Shown here piece by piece: positions 8,139 through 18,407 of a stretch of DNA of 64,000 nucleotides. Position 1 is the stretch's first letter, and the number at the start of each line of letters is the position of its first letter. The DNA is from an uncultured Flavobacteriaceae bacterium (lineage in GTDB: Bacteria > Bacteroidota > Bacteroidia > Flavobacteriales > Flavobacteriaceae). Under the pieces are notes generated by a model. That model had not been told where the DNA came from. It worked only from the letters and a program-made list of their open reading frames with translations, and searched no databases. The stretch is from positions 650,374 to 714,373 of the forward strand of contig CANKZQ010000002.1 in NCBI GenBank assembly GCA_947488345.1. The letters run 5' to 3'. The position numbers were made by a program, and so were the translations under genes.

Positions 8139-11060
8139 ATGCAACAAGTTATTTCGAACAATAAATTACAACAGCTTTCCGAAGAATTGAATGGAGCGCT
8201 TTTTTTTGACAGCTTACACAAAACACTCTATGCAACGGATGCCTCTGTTTATCGAAAGATTCCTTTAGCTGTCGCCTTCCCTAAAAATTCGAACGACATC
8301 AAGCAATTGATTGCTTTTGCCAATATGCACCATATTACGTTGATTCCAAGGGCCGCGGGAACTTCGTTAGCCGGACAATGTGTGGGAGAAGGAATTGTGG
8401 TTGATCTATCGAAGCATTTCACCAACATCATCGGATTTGATGAAAAAAATAAAACCGTTACCGTAGAGCCCGGAGTTATCAGAGATGAATTGAATGTTTT
8501 TCTAAAACCATATGGTTTATTTTTTGGACCAAATACGTCTACGAGCAATCGGTGTATGCTCGGCGGTATGGTTGGAAACAACTCTTCAGGAACTACCTCT
8601 ATTAAATACGGTGTTACACGTGACAAAATAGTGTCGTTAGAAGCCATTTTATCAGACGGATCTGAAGTCATGTTTTCTGCGCTTTCCGCGGAAGAATTCA
8701 AGCAAAAACGATTGAGTCAAGGTTTGGAAGGAACCATTTACAAGACTATTTTTACCGAACTCTCAAAACCCGAAGTACAAACTGAAATCCAAGAACAATT
8801 TCCAAAAAAAACCATCCATAGGCGCAATACCGGATACGCCTTAGATATACTTTTAGATAGCAACATTTTTTCTAATAATGACAAAGACATAAATATTGCC
8901 CAGTTCTTATGTGGTAGTGAAGGTACCCTGGCATTTACAACGGCCATAACATTACAATTAGAAGAATTACCACCGGCACACAAGGTAATTGTAGCATCGC
9001 ATTTCACGAGTATTCAAGAAAGTTTGGAGGCCGTTTTAATTGCTATGAAACATGACCTGTACACCTGTGAATTGATGGATAAAACTATCTTAGATTGTAC
9101 AAAAAACAATAGAGAACAATTAAAAAACCGCTTCTTTGTCAACGGCGATCCCGAAGCTATTTTATTGCTAGAAGTAGCAAGTGACTCAAAAGAAGAAGCT
9201 ATCAAATTAGCAGATCGATTAATCGAAAATTTAGAAACCTTAAATATGGGGTATGCACACCCCAAATTAGTGGGGCAAGATATCGACAAGGCTCTGGAAT
9301 TAAGAAAAGCTGGTTTAGGATTGTTAGGAAATATTGTAGGTGACGCCAAAGCTGTGGCCTGTATTGAAGATACTGCCGTTGACCTGCAAGATTTACCTAA
9401 TTATATTACAGAATTCACTCAAATGATGGATGATTTTGGTCAAAAAGCCGTCTATTATGCACATGCTGGTGCTGGTGAGCTACACCTCCGCCCTATTCTA
9501 GATTTGAAACAGAGTAGAGATGTTGAGCTTTTCCGTAAAATTACGACAGAAACAGCAAAATTGGTAAAAAAATACAAAGGTTCTTTTAGTGGCGAACACG
9601 GCGACGGTATTGTCCGCGCAGAATTTTTACCCTTAATGATCGGAGACAGCAACTATCAATTATTAAAACGTATTAAAAAAGCATTTGACCCCAACACAAT
9701 TTTTAACAAAGGAAAAATCGTAGATGCATATCCTATGGATGCTTCATTGCGCTATGAAGTTGACCGAAAAGAACCCAAAGTCGATACCTTACTTGACTTT
9801 TCGGATTCCTTAGGGATTTTGAGAGCTTCCGAAAAATGTAACGGCTCTGGAGATTGCAGAAAGCTTCCAAACGCTGGAGGTATGATGTGTCCGAGCTACC
9901 GCGCGACACGCGATGAAAAAGATACCACACGAGCTAGAGCGAATACACTGCGTGAAATCTTAACGACTTCCGATAAGGAAAATAAATTTGATCATCCCGA
10001 ACTAAAAGAGGTTTTTGATCTATGTTTAAGTTGTAAAGCATGCGCTGGAGAATGCCCAAGTAATGTTGATGTAGCCAGTTTTAAAGCGGAGTTTCTCTAT
10101 CAATATCAAAAAGTAAACCCGCCTTCTTTTCGTACAAAGATGTTTGCCAATAATGTGAAATATAATAAATTGGGAAGCCTTTTTCCGACATTGACGAATG
10201 CAATTCTAAACACCTCACTATCAAAATATGTTTTCGGTATTGCAAAGCGAAGGAGTGTTCCAAAATTGGCATCTCAAACCCTTAGAAGATGGTATGCGAA
10301 GCATAGAACGCGTCTTGAAAAGGTTGCTACCAATAAAGGTCGTCTCTATTTATTTGTGGATGAATTTACGAATTATTATGATGTTCAAATTGGAATAGAC
10401 TCTATCGAATTGCTCACCAAACTAGGATACAAAGTAACTATTATTGAGCATGACGAAAGCGGCAGAAGTCATTTATCAAAAGGGTTTCTCGATGAAGCGA
10501 AAGTAATTGCGAATACCAATATCGATATTTTTTCAACGCTGGTTTCAGAAGAAGCTCCTCTTATTGGTATTGAACCTTCGGCCATCTTATCGTTTAGAGA
10601 TGAGTATATCCGTTTAGCAGATGATCAACAAGCTGCTAAAAAACTAGCTCAACATACGTTTAGTATTGAAGAATTTATCAAAAATGAAGCGACAAAAGGA
10701 AATATCGACAGAAACAGTTTTAGCAATCGCTCGATGACCGTAAAAATTCATGGGCATTGTCATCAAAAAGCACTGAGCAGCACCGAGCCCACTTTCTTTA
10801 TATTGAACCTTCCTAAAAATTACTCGGTGAGTATCTTAAACACAGGATGTTGTGGCATGGCTGGTTCATTTGGGTATGAAAAAGAGCATTATCAAGTAAG
10901 TATGCAGGTCGGAGAAGATACATTGTTCCCTAAGCTGAGAAAGTTACCCTCTTCAGTACAAATTGCAGCTTCAGGCACAAGTTGTCGCCATCAAGTGTTA
11001 GATGGTACCAATCGGATTGCCGAACATCCAGTGAGTATTTTGAGGAAAGCTTTAAAATAA
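8139..11060 (+). CDS. Fused FAD-linked oxidase and Fe-S (GlcD/GlcF-like) dehydrogenase
   Basis: The 973-residue product joins a GlcD-like flavin half to a GlcF/GlpC-like iron-sulfur half. Residues about 35-270 form the FAD-binding type 4 domain, with P-R-A-A-G-T-S-L-A-G-Q. The FAD-oxidase C-terminal domain follows to about 530 and includes S-G-E-H-G-D-G. Cysteines at about 567, 574 and 586, and the C-L-S-C-K-A-C-A-G-E-C cluster from about 629, would hold Fe-S centres. Two CCG-type regions follow, with G-H-C-H-Q-K-A and T-G-C-C-G-M-A-G-S-F. Such fusions oxidise D-lactate, glycolate or other 2-hydroxyacids and pass electrons to quinone; the exact substrate cannot be read from the sequence. The start ATG is 1 base after the csaA stop. 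Confidence 0.88.
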   Translation: MQQVISNNKLQQLSEELNGALFFDSLHKTLYATDASVYRKIPLAVAFPKNSNDIKQLIAFANMHHITLIPRAAGTSLAGQCVGEGIVVDLSKHFTNIIGFDEKNKTVTVEPGVIRDELNVFLKPYGLFFGPNTSTSNRCMLGGMVGNNSSGTTSIKYGVTRDKIVSLEAILSDGSEVMFSALSAEEFKQKRLSQGLEGTIYKTIFTELSKPEVQTEIQEQFPKKTIHRRNTGYALDILLDSNIFSNNDKDINIAQFLCGSEGTLAFTTAITLQLEELPPAHKVIVASHFTSIQESLEAVLIAMKHDLYTCELMDKTILDCTKNNREQLKNRFFVNGDPEAILLLEVASDSKEEAIKLADRLIENLETLNMGYAHPKLVGQDIDKALELRKAGLGLLGNIVGDAKAVACIEDTAVDLQDLPNYITEFTQMMDDFGQKAVYYAHAGAGELHLRPILDLKQSRDVELFRKITTETAKLVKKYKGSFSGEHGDGIVRAEFLPLMIGDSNYQLLKRIKKAFDPNTIFNKGKIVDAYPMDASLRYEVDRKEPKVDTLLDFSDSLGILRASEKCNGSGDCRKLPNAGGMMCPSYRATRDEKDTTRARANTLREILTTSDKENKFDHPELKEVFDLCLSCKACAGECPSNVDVASFKAEFLYQYQKVNPPSFRTKMFANNVKYNKLGSLFPTLTNAILNTSLSKYVFGIAKRRSVPKLASQTLRRWYAKHRTRLEKVATNKGRLYLFVDEFTNYYDVQIGIDSIELLTKLGYKVTIIEHDESGRSHLSKGFLDEAKVIANTNIDIFSTLVSEEAPLIGIEPSAILSFRDEYIRLADDQQAAKKLAQHTFSIEEFIKNEATKGNIDRNSFSNRSMTVKIHGHCHQKALSSTEPTFFILNLPKNYSVSILNTGCCGMAGSFGYEKEHYQVSMQVGEDTLFPKLRKLPSSVQIAASGTSCRHQVLDGTNRIAEHPVSILRKALK

Positions 11061-11189
11061 AGAAGTTTCAACCCTCACCCGAAAGCGCAGTTCACGCATT
11101 CTTCTGGTTCATTTACTTAAGATCAATTTCATTCGTAGATTTTTGAAATTACATTCGTGTTATTAATTAATCTCTTAAATCAAATGATG

Positions 11190-11897
11190 ATGAACACAAA
11201 AATCGATCTTCAAATTAGTAATCCTTGCACTCAACAATTTAATCAATTTAAAAAAACAACAGCCGGCGGCTACTGTGCCGCTTGTCAGAAAGAGGTTGTT
11301 GATTTTACCAACATGACACCGAAAGAAATCATGAACTTTTTTACAAATAAAGAAGAAAGTATATGCGGGAGTTTTAAAACGTCCCAATTAAAAACATACA
11401 CCAGTAATTCAATGCCCAGAGCTCGTAGATTTAGCTTTCTTGGTGGATTGAGTTTTCTGGTACTTGCCTTAGGTACTGTAGGAGCCACTTTTGCGCAAAC
11501 TCAAAAGCAACCAACCGTTATTGTCAAAAAAGACAGTGCACAAACAATTCAAGGAAAAGTCTATGCGCAAAAAGCGCATACTATTTCTGGCATCGTATCA
11601 GATACATTTGGTCCTCTACCCGGTGCCAGTATCTTATTACAGGGAACCGTCATCGGTACCGAAACTGATTTCGATGGAAAATTTGTATTTCCAAAGAAAT
11701 TAAAGAAGGGAGACGTCTTACTAATTAGCTTCATCGGATATGAGACTAAAAAGATCGTAATTTCGGGTGATCAAAAAAATTTACAACTAGCAATGAAAAT
11801 TAAAATGATCGCTAGTTCTTGCAACATTCTTGGCGAAGTGGAAGTCAAAAAAGTATATAAATCAAAGAAATCATTGTGGAGAAAGTTAAAATCATAA
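11190..11897 (+). CDS. Membrane-anchored carboxypeptidase-regulatory-like domain protein
   Basis: Three ATGs occur at 11184, 11187 and 11190; the last gives the usual M-[NK]-T-K start of this family, and the upstream GTG (11157) is less likely. The cytoplasmic N-terminus carries N-P-C and Y-C-A-A-C-Q-K-E-V-V-D-F-T, a cysteine pattern common in Bacteroidota proteins of this type. One hydrophobic segment (about residues 80-105) is followed by a CarboxypepD_reg-like beta domain (about 135-215) with the D-x-x-G-x-x-L-P-G-A-S and D-F-D-G-x-F motifs. Such domains are usually found in TonB-system proteins, but no plug or barrel is present. The 3' end overlaps the next gene by 22 bases. Confidence 0.75.
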   Translation: MNTKIDLQISNPCTQQFNQFKKTTAGGYCAACQKEVVDFTNMTPKEIMNFFTNKEESICGSFKTSQLKTYTSNSMPRARRFSFLGGLSFLVLALGTVGATFAQTQKQPTVIVKKDSAQTIQGKVYAQKAHTISGIVSDTFGPLPGASILLQGTVIGTETDFDGKFVFPKKLKKGDVLLISFIGYETKKIVISGDQKNLQLAMKIKMIASSCNILGEVEVKKVYKSKKSLWRKLKS

Positions 11898-12889
11898 TTC
11901 TATTTCTATGGAGTCTTTCTGGTTATGCACAAATAGATGACTTTAAGGGAGTAAACTTTCGTGAAGCAGACAGTATTGCCAATCACTATAAAGGTGAAGA
12001 TCTGAGAAACTTACCATTATTGACCCATAAATTGACAGCTACATTACCCACCGAAGCAGCAAAATTTAGAGCAATTTATACATGGGTAAGTACCAATATT
12101 ACCAATGATTTTGGAGGTGCAGCCAAGAATCAGCGAAAACGTAAAAAAATCATAAATGATGATAAGGCACTCGATGAATGGAATACACTCTTTAAAGATA
12201 AGGTCTTTAAAAAACTTTTGAAAGATAAAAAAACCGTTTGCACAGGATATGCCTATTTAGTGAAAGAATTAGCAACAATCGCCGATATCGAGTGTAGAAT
12301 TATTGATGGATACGGACGAACAATTGACTCGAATATTGGTGGACCTGCCTTTGCAAATCATTCTTGGAATGCAGTTAAACTAAATGACAAGTGGTATCTC
12401 TGCGATGCCACTTGGTCTAGTGGATATATCAACATACCAAGTTATGAATTCAAACAAGATTATAACCAAGGGTATTTTTTGACTCGCCCCGAACTATTTG
12501 TACAAAATCATTATCCTCTTGAAACAAAGTGGTTACTTCTAGAGCAACCTCCCAGTCTCGATAGTTTTTTACACGCTCCATTAATCTATGGCGAAGCATT
12601 TAAACACAAAATCATGCCCTTAATGCCCAACAAGATGTATTTCGAAACCGTAAAACAACGAAAGAATAAATTCGCATTGAAGATTTTTAAGCCCTTTCAA
12701 CTAGAAGATTTACGATTAGAAATCGTCCTTGGGTCAACCAACAAGATTATCAAAGTACCTAAGGCCTCGATTAACGAACATGTTCTAGAATTTGACTATA
12801 CCTTTAATGGTGCGGGTCACTATGATTTTCATATCAAAGTAAAGGACAAAGTAATCGCTACGTATCTCGTTAAAGTCAAACGAAAGTAA
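11876..12889 (+). CDS. Secreted transglutaminase-like cysteine peptidase domain protein
   Basis: The 337-residue product starts at a GTG inside the previous gene and has a short signal peptide (residues 1-18, ending Y-A-Q). A transglutaminase-like core spans about residues 60-190. The expected triad is visible: Cys122 in T-V-C-T-G-Y, His162 in N-H-S-W-N-A-V, and Asp177 in C-D-A-T-W. The C-terminal 130 residues look like a beta-sandwich. Bacterial members are thought to act as peptidases or amidases in the periplasm; the substrate is unknown. The 22-base overlap suggests coupled translation with the carboxypeptidase-regulatory-like protein. Confidence 0.82.
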   Translation: MEKVKIIILFLWSLSGYAQIDDFKGVNFREADSIANHYKGEDLRNLPLLTHKLTATLPTEAAKFRAIYTWVSTNITNDFGGAAKNQRKRKKIINDDKALDEWNTLFKDKVFKKLLKDKKTVCTGYAYLVKELATIADIECRIIDGYGRTIDSNIGGPAFANHSWNAVKLNDKWYLCDATWSSGYINIPSYEFKQDYNQGYFLTRPELFVQNHYPLETKWLLLEQPPSLDSFLHAPLIYGEAFKHKIMPLMPNKMYFETVKQRKNKFALKIFKPFQLEDLRLEIVLGSTNKIIKVPKASINEHVLEFDYTFNGAGHYDFHIKVKDKVIATYLVKVKRK

Positions 12890-12974
12890 CAAACATCATA
12901 GAGTCAAATGACACTGAGTTAAGGTTCAAATTAAATTCGTATTTTTAATCTCAACGAATTCAAATACGAACCTC

Positions 12975-14420
12975 ATGAAAACGAAACCCTTTTTGGTATT
13001 ATTATGCCTTTTATTAAGTTTCGCTGTAAGCGGACAAAAAAAGAAAAAACTTTCAAAAAATAAAGCCGCAATTCTCGCATCAACAGCGAAACACAAAGCC
13101 GCCCTAATTGAAATTTCGGATAAAATATGGGCAAGCGCAGAAACAGCATTTGAAGAATACAATTCTTCAGAAATATTAGCAAGCTATGCCGAAAAAAATG
13201 GATTTACAGTAGAACGTGGTGTCGCCGGAATGCCCACTGCATTCGTAGCCACATATGGCTCAGGAAAACCAGTTATTAGTGTGTTAGGGGAATTTGATGC
13301 CTTACCGGGAATCTCTCAAAAAGCACAGCCAACAAAGGAAGCACTCGAAGAAGGGGCTGGCGGACATGGGTGTGGTCATAACTTATTCGGAACTGGTAGT
13401 TTAGGTGCAGCCATCGCCGTGAAAGAATTGATAGAAAGGGGTAAACTAAAAGGTACCATAAAATTTATGGGGACCCCTTCTGAAGAGAAATTTTTTGGAA
13501 AAATATGGATGGTGCGCGAAGGTATTTGGGATGATGTTGATGTGAATATAAGCTGGCATCCATCGGCAGCTATTCGAGCCGATGTGCAGAGTTCGTTAGC
13601 ACTAGTAGATTTTAAAATAGAGTTTTTCGGTCAGGCAGCACATGCTTCTGCTGATCCGTGGAATGGTAGGAGTGCGTCTGACGCATTAGAATTATATACG
13701 CAAGGTGTGAATTACTATCGTGAACATGTAAAACCAACGGTAAGAATGCATTATCATATACAGGATGGCGGACAAGTAGTCAATGTAGTACCTGATTATT
13801 CGCGCTTATGGATGCGCGTTCGCGACACCAAACGCGAAGGGATGATGCCAGTATATGAACGTGTACAAAAAATGGCCCAAGGCGCTGCTATCTTAGCCAA
13901 TGTAGATTACAAAGTTTCCTTGATTTCTGGTATTTATGAAGTCTTGGTCAACCGCGCAGGTGGTGAAATTATGCAACAAAACCTAGAACTTTTGGGGCCT
14001 ATTAACTACACCCAAGAGGAGATTGCATTTGGTAAAAAAATACAAGAGGTAACGGGTAAGGAACAGGTAGGTATGGACAGTGCTATCGAACCTTTAGAAG
14101 CTACAAAAGAACATCCAGGAGGTGGCTCTACAGATGTCGGTGATGTAAGTTGGAATGTTGCCAATATCAATTTAAGTGTAACAACAGCACCAAAAGATAC
14201 CCCCTGGCACTCATGGGCCGTTGTGGCCTGCGGTGGAATGAGTATCGGACACAAAGGAATGATTTATGCCTCGAATGCTATGGCAATGACGATGGTTGAT
14301 CTTTTCGAAAATCCAAAACTTGTAGCCAAAGTAAAAGCTGAGTATAAAGAACGAAAAGGAGATACGGTATATAAAGCGATCGTACCAGATGGCCCTCCTC
14401 CGATTCCTGTAAAGAAATAA
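12975..14420 (+). CDS. Exported M20 family amidohydrolase (AbgB-like)
   Basis: The 481-residue product has a signal peptide (residues 1-20) and a lysine-rich stretch, then the M20 peptidase/amidohydrolase fold. Metal-site features include G-E-F-D-A-L-P-G at about 105-112, H-G-C-G-H-N at 131-136, and a G-T-P-[SA]-E-E segment near 166-171, followed by the dimerisation domain with H-A-S-A-D-P-W-N-G-R. The sequence resembles p-aminobenzoyl-glutamate hydrolase subunit B and related indole-acetyl or acyl-amino-acid hydrolases. The true substrate is undetermined. Export is inferred from the leader, which is unusual for cytoplasmic AbgB but common in Bacteroidota homologues. A 9-bp inverted repeat lies just upstream. 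Confidence 0.88.
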   Translation: MKTKPFLVLLCLLLSFAVSGQKKKKLSKNKAAILASTAKHKAALIEISDKIWASAETAFEEYNSSEILASYAEKNGFTVERGVAGMPTAFVATYGSGKPVISVLGEFDALPGISQKAQPTKEALEEGAGGHGCGHNLFGTGSLGAAIAVKELIERGKLKGTIKFMGTPSEEKFFGKIWMVREGIWDDVDVNISWHPSAAIRADVQSSLALVDFKIEFFGQAAHASADPWNGRSASDALELYTQGVNYYREHVKPTVRMHYHIQDGGQVVNVVPDYSRLWMRVRDTKREGMMPVYERVQKMAQGAAILANVDYKVSLISGIYEVLVNRAGGEIMQQNLELLGPINYTQEEIAFGKKIQEVTGKEQVGMDSAIEPLEATKEHPGGGSTDVGDVSWNVANINLSVTTAPKDTPWHSWAVVACGGMSIGHKGMIYASNAMAMTMVDLFENPKLVAKVKAEYKERKGDTVYKAIVPDGPPPIPVKK

Positions 14421-14477
14421 CTTAAATAGTAGCAACTATTTGATTTGTCAAAAAAGTTGAATCAAAAAGTCCACGTT

Positions 14478-15023
14478 ATGAAACGATTTATATGCCTAGC
14501 ACTTATCTTATTTTGCTCGTGTCAGTCCTCCAATGATGCTATTGAGGGGTGGCAAAAAGTCTTTCAAAATGATGCAAATGGAAGCGTAAGTTTCGGTGAT
14601 AAGTCAGCGCTCATTGATGCTGTAAGACGGGGATATCCCGTTCGCATTGGTTGGGGTGGTAATCGTGTAGAACATGTCGCGGAAGCAGAATTTCTCACCA
14701 TTTTTCAAGGAGAAGTTTTTGCGCAAATAAAGACGATTCTTGGTCAGGCACCGCGTATAGACGGAGATTCTATAAAAATTCGATTTCGAACTCAGAATCA
14801 TTGGACTAAAATTGCAGGAACTAATGGGTATTCAACTGCTTTTATGACCGATTACTTTAAAGATAGTCTAGTAGGTGGTGGTACCGATAGATATACAGCC
14901 ACCACATGGTATGTATATTATCCTAAAAATTCGTCAGATATTGAAGCCCGTCCGCTTTGGAGAAAAGAATCTCCTAATTGGGAAAATTGGAACAAAACTA
15001 ACTATAAGGATACTTCACGCTAA
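14478..15023 (+). CDS. Putative lipoprotein, function unknown
   Basis: The ATG at 14478 is chosen over upstream codons because it starts directly before a lipoprotein leader ending in L-I-L-F-C-S-C. The 181-residue product has a conserved-looking region with A-L-I-D-A-V-R-R-G-Y-P-V-R-I-G-W-G and ends in a tryptophan-rich tail. I do not recognise the family and see no catalytic motif. It sits 57 bases after the amidohydrolase gene on the same strand. Confidence 0.65.
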   Translation: MKRFICLALILFCSCQSSNDAIEGWQKVFQNDANGSVSFGDKSALIDAVRRGYPVRIGWGGNRVEHVAEAEFLTIFQGEVFAQIKTILGQAPRIDGDSIKIRFRTQNHWTKIAGTNGYSTAFMTDYFKDSLVGGGTDRYTATTWYVYYPKNSSDIEARPLWRKESPNWENWNKTNYKDTSR

Positions 15024-15042
15024 AATTAGAAAAACGAACATT

Positions 15043-15210
15043 ATGAATAAAAACAAGGTATTAATTCTTTCTTCTATTGCTATATTTTTATTAGGTATTG
15101 TGATGATTTATATCGGAGGTTTCTATGCACCCAAACCAATGCTCCCTCCTATTATTACTGGTGTTGGCTTTTTTATCATTGCCTGGGCACTTAAAGCTAT
15201 TAGATCATAG
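15043..15210 (+). CDS. Small two-helix membrane protein
   Basis: From the ATG at 15043 the product is 55 residues: a short basic start, one hydrophobic helix of about 20 residues, a P-K-P-M-L-P-P turn, and a second helix. It lies 19 bases after the lipoprotein gene and ends 4 bases before the DUF4174 gene, so it is probably part of the same transcript. No family is recognised. Confidence 0.6.
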   Translation: MNKNKVLILSSIAIFLLGIVMIYIGGFYAPKPMLPPIITGVGFFIIAWALKAIRS

Positions 15211-15214
15211 ACAT

Positions 15215-15646
15215 ATGCTATTTCGAAAAAAGGTAATCTTTTATTTGGTACTTATCTATTCGATGCAAAGTTATGGACAAGAAATAGAAAAGAATCAATG
15301 GAAAAATCGTGTACTCATCATACTAACTAACGATACAAAGAATGCTGAATATAACAAGCAGCTCCGTGAGTTTGATCGTGAGCTTCTTAACTTTAACGAA
15401 CGAAAATTGATTGTTTATCGTGTAACTCCTGCATCATACAGCATAGGGCTGAAACCATCTGTAAAATCTATTTCATCGAAGCTTTATAAAAACTATAAAA
15501 AAACAAAAAGTGGCTTTGAGGTTATTTTAATCGGTCTTGATGGAGGCACAAAATTACGTAAAGACTCGCTACTCACTAAACAAGAATTGTACAGACTTAT
15601 TGATAGCATGCCAATGCGAAAAAATGAAATTAAAAATAACGGCTAA
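15215..15646 (+). CDS. DUF4174 domain protein, exported
   Basis: The ATG at 15215 gives a 143-residue product with a signal peptide ending near S-Y-G-Q (residue 21). It matches DUF4174: W-K-N-R-V-L-I-I-L at the start of the mature part, and G-F-E-V-I-L-I-G-L-D-G-G-x-K-L-R followed by L-I-D-S-M-P-M-R-K-N-E at the end. The fold is predicted in the family to be thioredoxin-like, but no redox cysteine pair is present. Function is unknown; calcium-regulated envelope roles have been suggested for eukaryotic relatives and cannot be judged here. The gene ends convergently with the DUF6122 gene. Confidence 0.8.
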   Translation: MLFRKKVIFYLVLIYSMQSYGQEIEKNQWKNRVLIILTNDTKNAEYNKQLREFDRELLNFNERKLIVYRVTPASYSIGLKPSVKSISSKLYKNYKKTKSGFEVILIGLDGGTKLRKDSLLTKQELYRLIDSMPMRKNEIKNNG

Positions 15647-15673
15647 TTATATATAGTTAAACATAAATTGGTT

Positions 15674-16602
<929 letters not shown>

Positions 16603-16688
16603 TAGCTGTACGTTTAATTATTTCAAAAACAATGCCTCGTTCGTTTGACTTAACGGTTTACCAAATATAAACGAATAAACAGCATACA

Positions 16689-18332
16689 TTAGGCATTCTT
16701 ACGTTTCTTATAAGCGCTATATCCAAACCAAAGTGCCAAAAAACCTAAGAAATAATAGAGATACGAAACACGTTCACCTGTTCCCGAAACAGTCGTGAAC
16801 ATACGATCCCAGCGAATCTTACTCGCACCTTTACCATTCGTTTCCCAACTCAGCCAAATAAAGACAGGCTTTCCAACTACATGATCAAAAGGCACATATC
16901 CCCAGTATCGCGCATCCAACGAGTTTTGACGATTGTCACCCATCATCCAGTAATAATCTTGTTTAAAAGTATAACTGGTTACCTGTTCTCCATTGATAAA
17001 AATCTCATCTCCGTTAGCAATCAAGTCATTGCGCTCATATTCTGAGATCAAACGTTTATAAAAAGGCAAGGTTTCTTTTGTTAAAGCGACCGTGGCTCCC
17101 TTTTTAGGAATATATAGCGGACCATAGTTATCATTATTCCAATCTAAATTGGCATTTCTCGGAAACACATCTCCGGCAACACCTTTCGGTTGTAATCTTT
17201 TTGTTACACTCTTCACATTTGGATTCTTGGCAATTTTAGCTGCTTCTTCATCGGTTAACGTGAGATAATACCCTACTTCTCCTCTATTATCACCTAAAAC
17301 GAACCGACCATTATCGTCTACCAAACCTTCTCTTGCTCCATATCTATTTCGTAAAGACACACCACTAATTGTTTTGCCTTCTGTATTTATAAAAAAGTTA
17401 TATTGTGTTCTCGCTCTATCGGGTAATTCAGAGCGCTTTCCATTGATATATACGTAGCCATCAATTATCTGCAAGGTATCTCCAGCAATAGCTACACAGC
17501 GTTTCACCAAATTGGTTTTCTTATCTATTGGTTTGTAAAAGTTCCTTTTCGGATGAAAGTCATTCATATCCTTCAAGGTATCTGCGGGTTGATTAAATAC
17601 TACAATATCATTGCGTTTAATTTTCTGAAAGCCCGGCATTCGCATATATGGCAATTGAAATTTGTTCCAAAAAGAAGTTTTCTTTTTCGTCACATCGTCA
17701 TCAAACACATACGACTTGAATTTTTTAGTCAATTTTTTCTTTGTAAAAGGTACGGGGATCGCTGGAATAGTATCATGTACCATCGGTGCGGCAACGGTTG
17801 TCATAGGAACTCGCGCACCGTAATGAAACTTGCTCACCAGTAAAAAATCACCTATGTATAAAGATTTCTCTAAAGACGAAGATGGTATGGTAAAGGGTTG
17901 CATAAAATAGGTATGTACTAAGGTAGCCGCGATAATCGCAAATGCAATGGAACTTACCCATTCCCCAAGACTCGAACGAGGCACCAAGCTCCGATCTTTA
18001 ATATAGGCGGCATCTGTTGCATAATTGATATAGAAAAGATAGAATCCTAGGGTAACTATCACTAAAAAACTATCCAAACGTTTCGTAAAGCCGAAGCTAC
18101 GGATGGTCTCAATCCACACCACTGGAAACATCAATAGATTGATGATAGGTAAAAAGAGTAAGATAGTCCACCATTTGGGTCTATTTATAATTTTCATCAA
18201 TACAATAGCATTGTAAACCGGTACAATGGCCTCCCAAGCTTTTCTTCCTGCTCTGACATACAATTTCCATGTGCCTAAAAAGTGAATCACTTGAATCACT
18301 GAGAAAAATAGTAACCAACCCGTAAATGTCAT
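16689..18332 (-). CDS. lepB: Signal peptidase I (Bacteroidota long form)
   Basis: At 547 residues this is the extended form found in Bacteroidota. Residues 1-115 hold three or four membrane helices of a DUF5684-like N-terminal part. A further anchor at about 125-145 precedes the S26 peptidase domain. The catalytic serine is likely Ser153 in T-I-P-S-S-S-L-E-K-S-L, and the general-base lysine is Lys278 in L-V-K-R-C-V-A-I-A-G-D. The last conserved box, M-M-G-D-N-R-x-N-S-x-D-S/A-R-x-W-G, is present near residue 480. It removes signal peptides from exported proteins at the inner membrane. It belongs to the parA-parB-DUF5683-dapB-lepB operon. Confidence 0.95.
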   Translation of the reverse strand: MTFTGWLLFFSVIQVIHFLGTWKLYVRAGRKAWEAIVPVYNAIVLMKIINRPKWWTILLFLPIINLLMFPVVWIETIRSFGFTKRLDSFLVIVTLGFYLFYINYATDAAYIKDRSLVPRSSLGEWVSSIAFAIIAATLVHTYFMQPFTIPSSSLEKSLYIGDFLLVSKFHYGARVPMTTVAAPMVHDTIPAIPVPFTKKKLTKKFKSYVFDDDVTKKKTSFWNKFQLPYMRMPGFQKIKRNDIVVFNQPADTLKDMNDFHPKRNFYKPIDKKTNLVKRCVAIAGDTLQIIDGYVYINGKRSELPDRARTQYNFFINTEGKTISGVSLRNRYGAREGLVDDNGRFVLGDNRGEVGYYLTLTDEEAAKIAKNPNVKSVTKRLQPKGVAGDVFPRNANLDWNNDNYGPLYIPKKGATVALTKETLPFYKRLISEYERNDLIANGDEIFINGEQVTSYTFKQDYYWMMGDNRQNSLDARYWGYVPFDHVVGKPVFIWLSWETNGKGASKIRWDRMFTTVSGTGERVSYLYYFLGFLALWFGYSAYKKRKNA

Positions 18333-18407
18333 ATCTATATTTTAAAAATTATATTCCTGTTTTTTTTAATGGATCTTTACTTGCGCAGAAAGATGTCCGT
18401 CAAGGTA

